From: Streptomyces sp. TBY4
Lineage (GTDB): Bacteria; Actinomycetota; Actinomycetes; Streptomycetales; Streptomycetaceae
Length of the DNA stretch: 64,000 nt
Direction: 5' to 3'
Assembly: GCF_024213195.1 (NCBI RefSeq)
Contig: NZ_JANAVF010000005.1
Span: 472,542-536,541 of the forward strand
A program made the translations under genes and the position numbers. A model generated the notes under the pieces. That model worked only from the letters and a program-made list of their open reading frames with translations, was not told the origin of the DNA and made no database searches. This document shows, one piece after another, positions 22,819-32,102 of this stretch (position 1 is its first letter; each line of letters opens with the position of its first letter).

Positions 22819-23244
22819 CTACTTGAGGAGCTGGTCGATCTTGGAGGCCGTGAAATCGGCGTGCAGCTGCTGCTCTTCCTTGCTGTGCGAGGAGAGGGAG
22901 TAGTTCAGACCGTTGGAGATGTTCGCGCAGGCGGCGACCAGGGTCTTGAGCTGGCTCTCCCAGCGGGTGTTGACCTTGAGCAGGGCCGCGCCGCTCGCGA
23001 AGCCCTCGCGCGTGAGCGCGCCGGCCGCCTCGGAGGTGGAGGCGGCGGCGTGCTTCCCGTCGGTGGAGAGCCGGGTGTGGAGCTTGTGGGCCTCGGAGCC
23101 GACCTCACCGATGTGGTCCTGGTTCAGCTCCAGATCGGCACTGCCGCCGCCGGGGCCGGGCGCGGCCGGAACACTGTTGAGCCGCGTGGAGACATCGGCG
23201 GCCGCGGCGCTCCGTGCGGCGGACCATTCCTCGTCGAACGACAT
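22819..23244 (-). CDS. WXG100-like small helical protein
   Basis: A 141-residue protein with two long helices separated near GALTREGFASGAALLKVNTRWESQLKTL. The segment RWESQL stands where WXG100 proteins have their W-x-G turn, but Gly is replaced. The C-terminus (HADFTASKIDQLLK) is helical. It lies immediately upstream of the large WXG protein and probably forms a helical heterodimer with its N-terminal domain. No signal peptide. Confidence 0.65.
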   Translation of the reverse strand: MSFDEEWSAARSAAAADVSTRLNSVPAAPGPGGGSADLELNQDHIGEVGSEAHKLHTRLSTDGKHAAASTSEAAGALTREGFASGAALLKVNTRWESQLKTLVAACANISNGLNYSLSSHSKEEQQLHADFTASKIDQLLK

Positions 23245-23285
23245 GGCGTGGCCTTCCCTCCTGGTCAGGCTCGGTGACTCACGGT

Positions 23286-24482
23286 TCAGCGACTCCGGCG
23301 CCGCAGGGCCACGGCGGCAACGGCCCCACCGATGACCACACAGGCACCGAGCCCGAGGGCCAGCCAGGGCAGGCTGCCACTGCCTTCCGCCTTCGCCTCG
23401 GCCTGGGGGGCGGGGGCGGGGGCCGCCTGGCCGGAGGGAGCAGCGGAGGAGGACGCCGAGGGGGCCTTCGTCCCCGTCCCGCCGCCGGCTGCGGCGAGGT
23501 CGGGGATCGGGTAGACGTCCGCGGGACCGGGGTCGCCGGGGTTGGGCACCGCGATGCGGGGGCGGACGGTGCCGTAGCCCAGGAAGTCACTCCGCTCGGC
23601 GCCGTCAATGGGCTTGCCAGCGGTGTTCATCATGACTCGGAGCACCTGGTTGTTGGTCCAGTCGGGGTGGGCGGACCAGATCAGCGCGGCGGAGGCGGAG
23701 GCGAGGGCGGTGGCGTCACTTGTGCCGTGGTTCTTGCACAGTTGGGTTTCGCTGGCGCAAGCCGTAACGATGTCGGCGCCCGGAGCGGTCAAGTCGACTT
23801 GAGGCCCGTGCTGTGACTCTGCGGTTGCTTTCCCGTTTTTGTCGATGGCACCAACGCCCACCACGCCTGGCGTTGCAGCCGGGTAGAGGACTCTGTTTCC
23901 TGCGTCGCCCTCATTGCCCACGGAAGCAAAGATCAGCTTCCCCTTGGAGAGGGCGTACCTAACGGCATCGAGCCGTGCCGGGTCTTCCTTAGACATGCCA
24001 AGCGAGACGTTAATGATCTTGGCATCCGAGTCCGCCGCGTATCGGATCGCCTCGGTCCAAGAAGGAGCCGTTTCGCGGGACTCATGCGGAACGCGGATCG
24101 GAAGGATCTTGGCTCCTGGTGCAAGCCCGAACGACCCATCACCACTCGGGTGTTTACCTGTTGCTGCGATCAACGCAGCCATGGTGGTTCCGTGCTTCCC
24201 GTAATCGGTGCGTTCGTCCCCATCGTTTTCCGTAGCGAGGTCCTTCCCCGGGAGAACCTGGCCTTCCAGCTCAGGGATGCGACCGACACCCGTGTCGATT
24301 ACAGCGACAGTGACCCCCTTGCCCGTCGCCGTCTTCCAGATCTCATCGGCCTTCATTGAGGTGAGGTGCCACTGCTGGGACCGAATGGTCTCCGCATGAG
24401 CTGGGGTCGCAGCGATCCCGGCCAGCAAGAAGCCAGCCAAGGCCGCCGTCGCCTTACGCATCCCGTGCAAGGTCCGCTCCAC
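23286..24482 (-). CDS. Mycosin-like S8 serine protease
   Basis: A 398-residue subtilisin-family protease. It has a signal peptide (residues 1-30, ending PAHA), catalytic Asp63 (VAVIDTGVG), His97 (YGKHGTTMA), oxyanion Asn190 (FASVGNEGD) and Ser255 (GTSDATALASASAAL). A Pro/Ala-rich linker leads to a C-terminal membrane anchor (LPWLALGLGACVVIGGAVAAVAL) and RRRSR. This is the mycosin (MycP) layout of type VII secretion loci. The GTG start lies directly after the upstream stop; an ATG seven codons in is the alternative. It is expected at the outer face of the membrane, where mycosins stabilise and process the secretion system. Confidence 0.88.
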   Translation of the reverse strand: MERTLHGMRKATAALAGFLLAGIAATPAHAETIRSQQWHLTSMKADEIWKTATGKGVTVAVIDTGVGRIPELEGQVLPGKDLATENDGDERTDYGKHGTTMAALIAATGKHPSGDGSFGLAPGAKILPIRVPHESRETAPSWTEAIRYAADSDAKIINVSLGMSKEDPARLDAVRYALSKGKLIFASVGNEGDAGNRVLYPAATPGVVGVGAIDKNGKATAESQHGPQVDLTAPGADIVTACASETQLCKNHGTSDATALASASAALIWSAHPDWTNNQVLRVMMNTAGKPIDGAERSDFLGYGTVRPRIAVPNPGDPGPADVYPIPDLAAAGGGTGTKAPSASSSAAPSGQAAPAPAPQAEAKAEGSGSLPWLALGLGACVVIGGAVAAVALRRRSR

Positions 24483-25985
24483 TCAGTCGATCACCGGCGG
24501 AACGACACGACCATCGCCCCGCCACGTCTCTTCGTCCTCAGCCAGGTAGTCAGGGCGCTCACCCTGCCGACCATCACCTCGCCGGCCCGGAGCCTGCGCA
24601 CCAGCACCGCCGTGGCCCATGGGACCGCCTACGGGACCAGCACCCGATCCACCGCGAACCAGTCCGGAACCGCCCTGGGTGAACGGCTGACCACCCGCGA
24701 TGGAGCGACCCCCAACTCCCGACTGCCCCGCACCGAAAACGCCGCCAGGTTCGGTGGCGAGACGGCGACCGGCGATGGGGTTGCCGAGACCACCGTGCGC
24801 TCCGCCACCACCCATGCCCATGCCGCCCCCCATGCCCATGCCGCGACCGGCCGCACCCTCAGCACCGATGACCGTGCCACGGGGAATGCTCGCGCCCGGC
24901 CCACCGGGCGTCACAGGCCGGCCACCCGTGATCCCGCTGTCGCGAGGGGGCAGCCCTGCGACACCGCCCAGTCCGCCGCCCTTCCCACTCACCCCGCCGG
25001 GGCCAGGAATGGTCCCACCGGGGCCAAAGCCACCAGGGCCGACTCCGCCGATCGGCTTCGTTGCACCACTGCCGGGCGGCAGTGTCAGGGGCGGGACGAA
25101 CCCACCAGGGGGAACCCCCGGACCGCCACCGGGCCCAACCGGACCCGGGCCTCCAGGCACTGCCGGGACCGGCGGGAGGGTCGTACTCGGTGCTGGGCCG
25201 ACGTTATCGAGACCGGTGCCAATGTTGCGGTCCGGAGGGCCCGGAACGGATCCCGGAGACGGCTGTGGGCCGGGCGTAGAACCAGAGTCACTCGGCGGAC
25301 CACTCGGACCCACTGGTGACGGTGCCTGCGACGAGCCACCCGCCCCAATTACTCCCGGAGCGACCCCTCCAACTGCTCCCGGAGCGACCCCTCCAACTGC
25401 CCCCGGAGCAACCCCTCCGGAGCGCTCCATTTGCTGCCCGCCATCCCTGACCTGGGGAACAAACACATCCGGAGGCGGCGGAAACGTCGGAATCTCCGCC
25501 ATCTCCATCCCCGTCGCCGAAGCCTCATACCCCTGCGCCAGCTTCGTCATCTGCTGGATCGCCTGCTGCCGGTCACCGCTCAGCTTCGAGTGCGCCTGCT
25601 GTCCGATCTGCTGCGCGTCCGGGTCGTTGCGGTACTCGCGGGAGGCCTCCAAGTTGGCCGCGGCCCCCGCGTCGTACTTCGGCATGTTGGCTTTGACCTC
25701 GATGACGACCTGGCTGGCCTGCGTCAGCTGCTTGCCGCCCTCGGCGCTGTACTCGCTCAGGCGCAGCGTCGCATTGCCCGTGCGGCTGACCCAGTCCTGG
25801 AAGGCCGTGTGCGATTCGCCTTCCCAGCCGGTCACCCGGTGGTCCTTGAGGCTTTCGCCGATCTCCTTGATGGCCGCCGCGGCGTCCGTCAGCTGGGCGC
25901 CACGCGCCTTGAGCGTCTCCGCGTTGGCCGAGGCCAGCATGGCCAGCAGCTCCTGGTGCGTGTGACTCTCGAAGTTCGTCGCCAT
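24483..25985 (-). CDS. WXG-motif protein with Pro/Gly-rich tail (ESX/PPE-like)
   Basis: A 500-residue protein. Residues 1-160 form a helical hairpin with W54-E55-G56 (VTGWEGESHTAFQDW), the hallmark of WXG100/ESX substrates. Residues 185-460 are low-complexity Gly/Pro/Val repeats including three copies of GGVAPGAV-type units. The C-terminus DYLAEDEETWRG...VPPVID is an acidic-aromatic motif that recurs in Streptomyces ESX-like proteins. Probably secreted by a type VII system or surface-exposed. It overlaps the upstream 166-residue gene by 1 bp and is followed directly by the mycosin. Confidence 0.8.
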   Translation of the reverse strand: MATNFESHTHQELLAMLASANAETLKARGAQLTDAAAAIKEIGESLKDHRVTGWEGESHTAFQDWVSRTGNATLRLSEYSAEGGKQLTQASQVVIEVKANMPKYDAGAAANLEASREYRNDPDAQQIGQQAHSKLSGDRQQAIQQMTKLAQGYEASATGMEMAEIPTFPPPPDVFVPQVRDGGQQMERSGGVAPGAVGGVAPGAVGGVAPGVIGAGGSSQAPSPVGPSGPPSDSGSTPGPQPSPGSVPGPPDRNIGTGLDNVGPAPSTTLPPVPAVPGGPGPVGPGGGPGVPPGGFVPPLTLPPGSGATKPIGGVGPGGFGPGGTIPGPGGVSGKGGGLGGVAGLPPRDSGITGGRPVTPGGPGASIPRGTVIGAEGAAGRGMGMGGGMGMGGGGAHGGLGNPIAGRRLATEPGGVFGAGQSGVGGRSIAGGQPFTQGGSGLVRGGSGAGPVGGPMGHGGAGAQAPGRRGDGRQGERPDYLAEDEETWRGDGRVVPPVID

Positions 25986-26485
25986 CAGACGCCCTCCCCC
26001 TGGCTAAGTCCCGGCCCAGCCCCCTGCGGAGCCGAACTGTGCGGCGGCGGCGGCGCCAACGGGTCCCGTTCCGGGACGTAGTTCGCGTCGGCCTGCTTGC
26101 TGATCGCCAGCATCCGCCGCTTCGTGTCCTCGTCCACGCCCCCGAAGCCCCGGCCCGCGGTCTGGATCGCGATCCCCAGCCCCTCGATCTGCTCCGCCAG
26201 CCCCTTCGACAGCGCGAGCAACTGCGCGTGCACGTTCGAGTAGGCCGTGAACAGCCGTGTGGCCTCCGCGAAGCCCTCGCCGAGGGAGTTCTGCGGGAGG
26301 GTGCCGTCCGCCAGTTTCTTGTCGCTCGCCGGGGAGCCGTCCAGCTTCTCCAGCAGACCGTCGACCCGCTTCTTGTAGTCCGTCAGCGATTCGTACTCGA
26401 TCTGCAGCGCGCCCAGAGCCGCCGGCGAGGCCACGCCCACACCGAAGTCCACTCCGAACACGCCCGGCCCATAGTCCACTGCCAC
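25985..26485 (-). CDS. Helical partner protein, first gene of ESX-like operon
   Basis: A 166-residue protein, mostly two long helices (LQIEYESLTDYKKRVDGLLEKL and FAEATRLFTAYSNVHAQLLALSKGLAEQIEGLGIAIQTAG) and a Pro-rich tail. It lacks W-x-G but has the size and pairing pattern of WXG100/PE-type partners, and its stop overlaps the start of the WXG-PPE-like gene. It heads a five-gene minus-strand operon ending with the lipoprotein at 19961. Confidence 0.65.
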   Translation of the reverse strand: MAVDYGPGVFGVDFGVGVASPAALGALQIEYESLTDYKKRVDGLLEKLDGSPASDKKLADGTLPQNSLGEGFAEATRLFTAYSNVHAQLLALSKGLAEQIEGLGIAIQTAGRGFGGVDEDTKRRMLAISKQADANYVPERDPLAPPPPHSSAPQGAGPGLSQGEGV

Positions 26486-26638
26486 GATGGCCTCCCCGAC
26501 TCCCCGTCGTCCCCGTTCGCACCCGCTTCGCGCGGCAGCCGCATTCGCACACGCACGTCGCCAGTGTCCGCAAACACTCTATCGACAGAGTCCGACAGGC
26601 CCAAGTCCCGCGTTGCAGGTGCAATCAGGTTGACGAGG

Positions 26639-28993
26639 TCACGAGTTGGGCGCCGCCCCCGCCGCAACCGGTGCCGCCACCGCCGCCGACGGCCTGATCG
26701 GGAGCCTGTTGACCGGGCGGCCCGTGGCCGCGCGGACCGCGGAGGCGATCGCCGCCGGGGCCGTGACCACGGGGACCGCGCTCGCGGGCTTCGCGCCGAA
26801 GGGGGCCACCACGTCGCGTTCCTCGACGAGTTTGACGATGCGGACCGCCGGGGCGTCCAGGGAGGTGGGCAGGGCGTAGCCCGTCAGGTCCGGGTGGCGG
26901 ATCAGGCCCGCGGCCGTGCGGAGGTTCTCCGTCAGGGCCGCCCCGACGCCCTGCACGACGCCCGCTTCGATACGGGCCTCCAGCTGGCGGGGGTTGAGGA
27001 TCCGGCCGACGTCCTGGGCGACCGCGAGTTCCACGACGCGGACCGAGCCGAGCTCGATGTCCACGTCGACCACCGCGCGGATCGCGCAGAAGGCGAGGCC
27101 GACGAAGGCGTCGCCCTGGCCGTCGCCGTCCAGCGGCTCCGTCGGGTGCGGGCGGCACTGGGCCGTGGCCCAGAGTTCCTTGCCCTCCATCGCTTCCGCG
27201 ACCGTCGTGGAGAAGGCCCCGTCGTACGAGGTGATCCGGCCGTCCGCGATCTGGAGGAGTTCGGTGGACATGCCGAGCTTGTGGGCCATCGGCTGCAGCA
27301 GCTGCGTACGGACCATCTTCGCTGCGCGTTCGACCGCGCCGCCCGAGACCCAGGTGTGGCGGCCGTGGGCGGAGGGTCCGGCCGGCGGCTGGTCGGTGTC
27401 GACCGGGGCCATGACCACCTCGTCGACGCCCAGGGTCTCCTGGACGATCTGACGCGCGAGCGTGGAGAAGCCCTGGCCGGTGTCGACGGCGGCGCAGATG
27501 ACCGTCGCGGCACCGCCGACGATCTTCACCGTGGCCGTGGACACCTCGTCGGTGCCCTCGGCGCCGAGCATGTGGACCATGCCGACCCCGTACCCGACCC
27601 CGCGCCGCACCGCGCCCGGCTCGCCCGCGCCCTCCAGGCCGCCGGGGAGCAGCCACTCCTCCTCCGGGGTGTCCTTGGGGAGGGCGGGCAGCTCGTAGTC
27701 CCGGACGGCGCGCAGGAGTTCGGCCACGGGGGCGGGGCAGGTGACGGTCTGGCCGGTCGGCAGCAGGTCGCCGGTGGCCAGGACGTTGCGCAGCCGCAGC
27801 TCGGCGCCGTCGATGCCGAGGGCGGCCGCCAGCTTGTCCATCTGGCCCTCGTAGGCCGCGCAGACCTGCAGGGCGCCTTCGCCGCGCACGTGGCCCGACG
27901 GGGGGTTGTTCGTACGGACCGCCCAGCCTTCGACGAAGGCGTGCGGCACCACGTACGGGCCGCAGGCGAAGGCCACCGCCGCGGCCAGGGATTCCGAGGA
28001 GGCGTCGGCGTAGGCGCCGGCGTCCATCAGGATCTGGGCCTCGACCTTGACCAGCCGCCCGTCGGCGTCCGCGTGGTGGCGGTAGCGCAGCAGCGTCGGG
28101 TGGCGGTGGGCGTGGCCGAGGAAGGACTCCTCGCGGGTGGCGGCCAGTTTGACCGGGCAGCCGGTGCGCAGGGCGAGCAGGCCGAGGGGGAGCTGGAAGG
28201 CGGCGTCCTCGCGGTCGGCGGTCGCGCCCGGGACCCCGGTGACCACGACCCGTACGCGGTCCGGTTCCAGCCCGAAGCAGGCGGCGGCCAGGTCGCGGTC
28301 GGTGTGCGGGTCGGTGGAGGCGGTGTAGATCTCCACGCCGCCGTCGGGGCGCGGCACGGCCAGCCCGGCTTCGGCGCCGATGGGGGCGGGGTCCTGGCGG
28401 CCGATGCGGTAGAGGCCCTCGACGACGACCTCGCCGGTGGCTTCGGGGTCGCCGTAGCGCAGCGGGATGTGCCGGATCAGGTTGCCGTCGGGGTGCAGGT
28501 CGGGGGCGCCGAAGGCCTGTTCGGGGTCGGTGACCGGGTCGAGGAGCTCGTACTCGACGGCGATCGCGGCGGCCGCGAGGCGTGCGGTGTCCGGGTGGTC
28601 GGCGGCGACGGCGGCGATGGGCTCGCCGTGGTGGCGGACCACGTCGTGCGCGAAGACGGGCCGGTCGGCGATGCGGCGGCCGTGCGTGGTGGCGCCGGGA
28701 ACGTCGGCGTGGGTGACGACGGCCCGCACGCCGGGCATCTCGGCGGCGGCGGAGGTGTCGATGGAGAGGATGCGGGCGTGGGCGTGCGGGGAGCGCAGCA
28801 CGGCGGCCCAGAGGAGGCCCTCGGCCCACAGGTCGGCGGCGTAGGGGAAGGTGCCCTCGGTCTTGGCGCGGGTGTCGGCGGCCGGGACGGACGCGCCGAT
28901 GCCGCGCGGGACCGCCGTTTCCGACGGCTCCGCACCCTCGGGGGCCGGTGTGCCGACCGTCACCGGGACCGTAGCCGCGTCGTGGGCGCTCAC
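26639..28993 (-). CDS. Molybdenum hydroxylase large subunit (XdhB/CoxL type)
   Basis: A 784-residue molybdopterin-binding subunit of a xanthine/aldehyde/CO-dehydrogenase-type enzyme. The N-terminal aldehyde oxidase hammerhead domain starts at KTEGTFPYAADLWAEGLLWAAVLRSPHAHARI. The Moco domain follows, with EDAAFQLPLGLLALRTGCPVKLAATREESF, RTNNPPSGHVRGEGALQVCAAYEGQMD, a GTDEVSTATVKI...VDTGQGFSTLARQIV segment and GVVQGVGAALTEN. The motif resembling AYRGAGRP of CODH reads VRGEG, closer to xanthine dehydrogenase-like members. The GTG start overlaps the iron-sulfur subunit stop by 4 bp. Substrate is not evident; a purine or aldehyde is possible. Confidence 0.9.
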   Translation of the reverse strand: MSAHDAATVPVTVGTPAPEGAEPSETAVPRGIGASVPAADTRAKTEGTFPYAADLWAEGLLWAAVLRSPHAHARILSIDTSAAAEMPGVRAVVTHADVPGATTHGRRIADRPVFAHDVVRHHGEPIAAVAADHPDTARLAAAAIAVEYELLDPVTDPEQAFGAPDLHPDGNLIRHIPLRYGDPEATGEVVVEGLYRIGRQDPAPIGAEAGLAVPRPDGGVEIYTASTDPHTDRDLAAACFGLEPDRVRVVVTGVPGATADREDAAFQLPLGLLALRTGCPVKLAATREESFLGHAHRHPTLLRYRHHADADGRLVKVEAQILMDAGAYADASSESLAAAVAFACGPYVVPHAFVEGWAVRTNNPPSGHVRGEGALQVCAAYEGQMDKLAAALGIDGAELRLRNVLATGDLLPTGQTVTCPAPVAELLRAVRDYELPALPKDTPEEEWLLPGGLEGAGEPGAVRRGVGYGVGMVHMLGAEGTDEVSTATVKIVGGAATVICAAVDTGQGFSTLARQIVQETLGVDEVVMAPVDTDQPPAGPSAHGRHTWVSGGAVERAAKMVRTQLLQPMAHKLGMSTELLQIADGRITSYDGAFSTTVAEAMEGKELWATAQCRPHPTEPLDGDGQGDAFVGLAFCAIRAVVDVDIELGSVRVVELAVAQDVGRILNPRQLEARIEAGVVQGVGAALTENLRTAAGLIRHPDLTGYALPTSLDAPAVRIVKLVEERDVVAPFGAKPASAVPVVTAPAAIASAVRAATGRPVNRLPIRPSAAVAAPVAAGAAPNS

Positions 28994-30975
28994 GCCGTGC
29001 CTCCCTCGTGGTTGCCCTGGTGGCCGTGGTTCCCCTGGCCGTAGGTGCCCTGGTTGCCCTGCATCCCGTGGAAGCCGCCCTCGCCCGGCGCGGCCTGGTG
29101 CGGGATGCGGGCCTCGGCCGAGGCGGCGGCGGCCGCTTCCGCCGCCGACCCGCGCTCGGCCACGACCTCGCGCACGGCCTCGATGACGCCCGAGTACCCG
29201 GAGCAGCGGCAGAGGTTGCCGCACAGGGCCCGGCGGGTCTCCAGCTCGCTGGGGGCGTGGTTGCCTTCCAGCAGGTCGTGGATGGTCATGGCCATGCCGG
29301 GCACGCAGAACCCGCACTGCACCGCACCCGACCTGCACAACGCCTCTTGTACGTCGGACAGTTCCCCGTCGGTGGCGAGGCCTTCCACGGTCCGGACCTC
29401 GCTGCCCGCCGCGGTGGCGGCCGGGACGAGGCAGGAGGCGACGAGCCGGCCGTCGACCTGCACGGCGCAGGCGCCGCATTCGCCCTGCGAGCAGCCGTCC
29501 TTGGCGCCGGCGAGGCCGAGGCGCTCGCGCAGCACGTAGAGGAGGGACTCGCCGATCCACGCGCCGGTGACGGGGCGGTCGGCCCCGTTGACGCGCAGGA
29601 CGTAGGAGGCAGACGGGTGCTCGTGCTGCGCGACGGCCGTGGCGTCCGCTCCGTCGGCGGCCCCTTCTTCGTACGTCTCCCCCTCACCCGGAATCCCCTC
29701 GGCCGTCTCCGCCCGAGCCGTCCCGACAGCCAGGTCGGCGTCCTCCGTACCCGGCGCGGGCGCGGCCCCGGCTCCGCCGTCGGCCGGCACGGCTCCGCCG
29801 TCACCCGGCTCCGCCTCCCCGGCCCCGGCTCCGGCTGCGTCCTGCTCCCCGCTCGCACCCCGGTCCCCGGCTCCGCCCGAGCCCGGCGCGCCCGCGCCGA
29901 CCCCTTGCTCCGCCTCGACGACCGCGGCTCCGGCCTCCCCCTCGACCCCGGCTCCGTCCTCACCCCGGACTTCGCCCTCGGTCCCCGGGTGCTGGCGCTC
30001 CCCCGAGTCGGGGAGCTGCGCCGGGCCGTGGGCGGCTTCGATGTCGTGCGGGGCCGGGTAGCCCGGCTCCCCGTCCAGCGGGGTGCCGACCCCCGGGCCG
30101 CCCAGCACGCGCGGTCCGCGCCCCAGGGCCGAGCCGAAGGTTGCGCCGGCCGGTGCGGAAGCCCCGGGAAGCACCCCGGAGCCCAGCGGATCGGGGCCCA
30201 GCGCGTCGGAGCCCAGCGGGTCGGAACCCGCCCCGTCCCCGCCCGGCTGCTGCGCCACGTACCCGCGCGCACCCTCGAAGTCCGGATGCGTCGCCCACGG
30301 GGCCGCGGCCCCGCCCGGCAGCGTCGCGGGGGCCTGGCTCCAGTCGGCCGCGGCCGCGAGCTGCCCGAAGCTGCCGGTGTCGCCGGCGCCGCCCGGGGTC
30401 CACACGTCGCTCGCCGCCGCCTCGGGGAACTGCCACTCGGCGGTGGCCCCCGGCTCGTGCCCGGAGCCCCGGCTCCCCGCGAAGGGCTCCGCGTAGGGCT
30501 CCGCGTAGGAGTCGCCGAAGGGCTCCCCGAAAGCGTCCGCGGCGGGCTCGGCCACCTGCTCCGCCGCCGGATCCGCGAACGCCGCGGCCACCGCGGCCGG
30601 GATCGGCACCGAAGCCGGGATCGGCGCCCGCACCGCGGCACCCGCAGACCCCGTACCGGCAGACCCCGCACCCGCGTCCACCGGAGCCGCCGAACCCGCC
30701 TCGGGCCACTGCACCGGCATCGACCAGGTACCCGTGGCCGACGGATCCGTACTGGCCGTGCCCAGCGGCACGATCATCGGCGGCGGCACGTAGCCGTGCC
30801 CGGGGGCCGCGAGGGGCTCCCCGGTGCCGAGCGCGTCCAGCATGTCCTGCGGCAGTTTCACGAAGGCCGTCGCGTCGGAGTCGAACTCGCCGCCGTGCGG
30901 CACCGGCTCCCAGCCCCAGTGGGGTCCCGCGGATCCCGCAGGACCCGCCGCACCCGTGTTCTCGTTCTCACTCAT
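28990..30975 (-). CDS. 2Fe-2S subunit of molybdenum hydroxylase with long disordered N-terminus
   Basis: 661 residues, against ~160-200 for the family. The C-terminal ~210 residues (from about 451) are a normal two-cluster subunit: plant-type 2Fe-2S ligands in KDGCSQGECGACAV with a later Cys (LVASCLVP), and the second cluster in QCGFCVPG and CGNLCRCSGY. The first ~450 residues are Gly/Ala/Pro/Glu-rich low complexity, probably disordered. Start ATG 30975 (MSENENT) overlaps the FAD subunit stop by 4 bp. A second start close to the iron-sulfur domain cannot be excluded, but the frame is open and coupled throughout. The tail is Gly/Gln/His-rich. Confidence 0.85.
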   Translation of the reverse strand: MSENENTGAAGPAGSAGPHWGWEPVPHGGEFDSDATAFVKLPQDMLDALGTGEPLAAPGHGYVPPPMIVPLGTASTDPSATGTWSMPVQWPEAGSAAPVDAGAGSAGTGSAGAAVRAPIPASVPIPAAVAAAFADPAAEQVAEPAADAFGEPFGDSYAEPYAEPFAGSRGSGHEPGATAEWQFPEAAASDVWTPGGAGDTGSFGQLAAAADWSQAPATLPGGAAAPWATHPDFEGARGYVAQQPGGDGAGSDPLGSDALGPDPLGSGVLPGASAPAGATFGSALGRGPRVLGGPGVGTPLDGEPGYPAPHDIEAAHGPAQLPDSGERQHPGTEGEVRGEDGAGVEGEAGAAVVEAEQGVGAGAPGSGGAGDRGASGEQDAAGAGAGEAEPGDGGAVPADGGAGAAPAPGTEDADLAVGTARAETAEGIPGEGETYEEGAADGADATAVAQHEHPSASYVLRVNGADRPVTGAWIGESLLYVLRERLGLAGAKDGCSQGECGACAVQVDGRLVASCLVPAATAAGSEVRTVEGLATDGELSDVQEALCRSGAVQCGFCVPGMAMTIHDLLEGNHAPSELETRRALCGNLCRCSGYSGVIEAVREVVAERGSAAEAAAAASAEARIPHQAAPGEGGFHGMQGNQGTYGQGNHGHQGNHEGGTA

Positions 30976-31904
30976 GAGCTCAGCGCCCTCCCCAGGGCCC
31001 TCCGTGCCAGCACGGCCACCGTCCGCCGCAAATGCAGTACTGCGGGAGCCACCGGCTCCCCCTGGTCGGGCACGCACGCCGCCGCGACGTACTCGCCGAA
31101 GGCCTCGAGCGCCTCGGGGGCCAGACTGCGGTCCCCGTCCCAGTCGATCAACGAAGCAACCCACTGCTCGGCTTCCAGCGGCCGCAGCGGCATCGGCGCG
31201 ACCGCGCCGATCGCACAGCGCACGCCCCGGCGCGCGGGGTCCAGTACGAGTCCCACGGACGCCACCGCGCGCCCCGGCCCGGTACGGCCCGTGGCCTTGA
31301 GGAACACCTGCGGGGCGTGCAGCAGCGGCACCCGCACGAAACCGATCAGCTCTCCGGGGCTGAGCATCTCCCGGCCGGCGAGCAGGTGCGAGACCGGGAT
31401 CTCGCGCCGGGACCCGCCGGGCCCGACGATGACGAGCACGGCCTCCAGCGCGGCCAGCACGGGCAGCGCGTCACCCGTCGGGGCGGCCGTGGCGATGTTG
31501 CCGCCCAGCGTGCCGGCGTTGCGGATCTGCGGCGGGCCCGCGGCGCGTGCGGCGGCGGCCAGGGCCGGGATCAGGGCGGCGAAGTCGGGCCGGCCCATGC
31601 GCGCGTGCGTGAGGCCCGCGCCGAGCAGCGCGTGGCCGTCCTGGTACTGCCAGCCGCGGATCTCGTTGATCCGGCCGAGGCCCACGAGGGCGGCGGGGCG
31701 CAGGAGTCCCGCGTTGACGGCGGCCATGAGGTCGGTGCCGCCCGCCACGGGGACGGCGGCGGGCATGGCCGCGAGCGCCGCCACGGCCTCGTCGAGCGAG
31801 GCCGGCAGCGTCACGGACTGCGCCGCGTTCCCCGCCCGCGGGTCGCTGCGGGGCCCCTGGGACGAGTCCCGTGCCTGCGGTGCGTGCGGTGCGTGCGTGG
31901 TCAA
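30972..31904 (-). CDS. FAD-binding subunit of molybdenum hydroxylase (CoxM/XdhC type)
   Basis: A 310-residue flavoprotein of the VAO/PCMH fold. Signature FAD-binding stretches are PVAGGTDLMAAVNAG near residue 50 and RNAGTLGGNIATAAPTGDALP near 130, the pair typical of the medium subunit of CODH/xanthine dehydrogenase-like enzymes. A C-terminal CO-dehydrogenase flavoprotein domain follows. It transfers electrons from the 2Fe-2S clusters to NAD+ or a quinone. First gene of the three-gene operon (medium, small, large), each coupled by 4-bp overlaps. Confidence 0.9.
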   Translation of the reverse strand: MTTHAPHAPQARDSSQGPRSDPRAGNAAQSVTLPASLDEAVAALAAMPAAVPVAGGTDLMAAVNAGLLRPAALVGLGRINEIRGWQYQDGHALLGAGLTHARMGRPDFAALIPALAAAARAAGPPQIRNAGTLGGNIATAAPTGDALPVLAALEAVLVIVGPGGSRREIPVSHLLAGREMLSPGELIGFVRVPLLHAPQVFLKATGRTGPGRAVASVGLVLDPARRGVRCAIGAVAPMPLRPLEAEQWVASLIDWDGDRSLAPEALEAFGEYVAAACVPDQGEPVAPAVLHLRRTVAVLARRALGRALSS

Positions 31905-32102
31905 CCCAGCTGCCCCTTCCCGATGTCCCGGTCCCGGCGCTCACGCCTGTCCGCCGTACGGTACGTGCTCACCGCCGGGACGTGGCAACTCTGGCACATC
32001 TTCCGGAGCACCCGACGCGAGGGTCCACCACCCGCGCACCACCGGCGCACCACCCCGGGAACGCCCCGCGCAGGGCCCGCTCGAGCCCCCCGGAGGGGCT
32101 CG

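Noticed and set aside
20286..22826. An ~850-codon plus-strand open frame opposite the large WXG protein
   Set aside because: Shadow of the coding strand; no recognisable motifs, while the minus strand shows WXG and conserved helical patterns.
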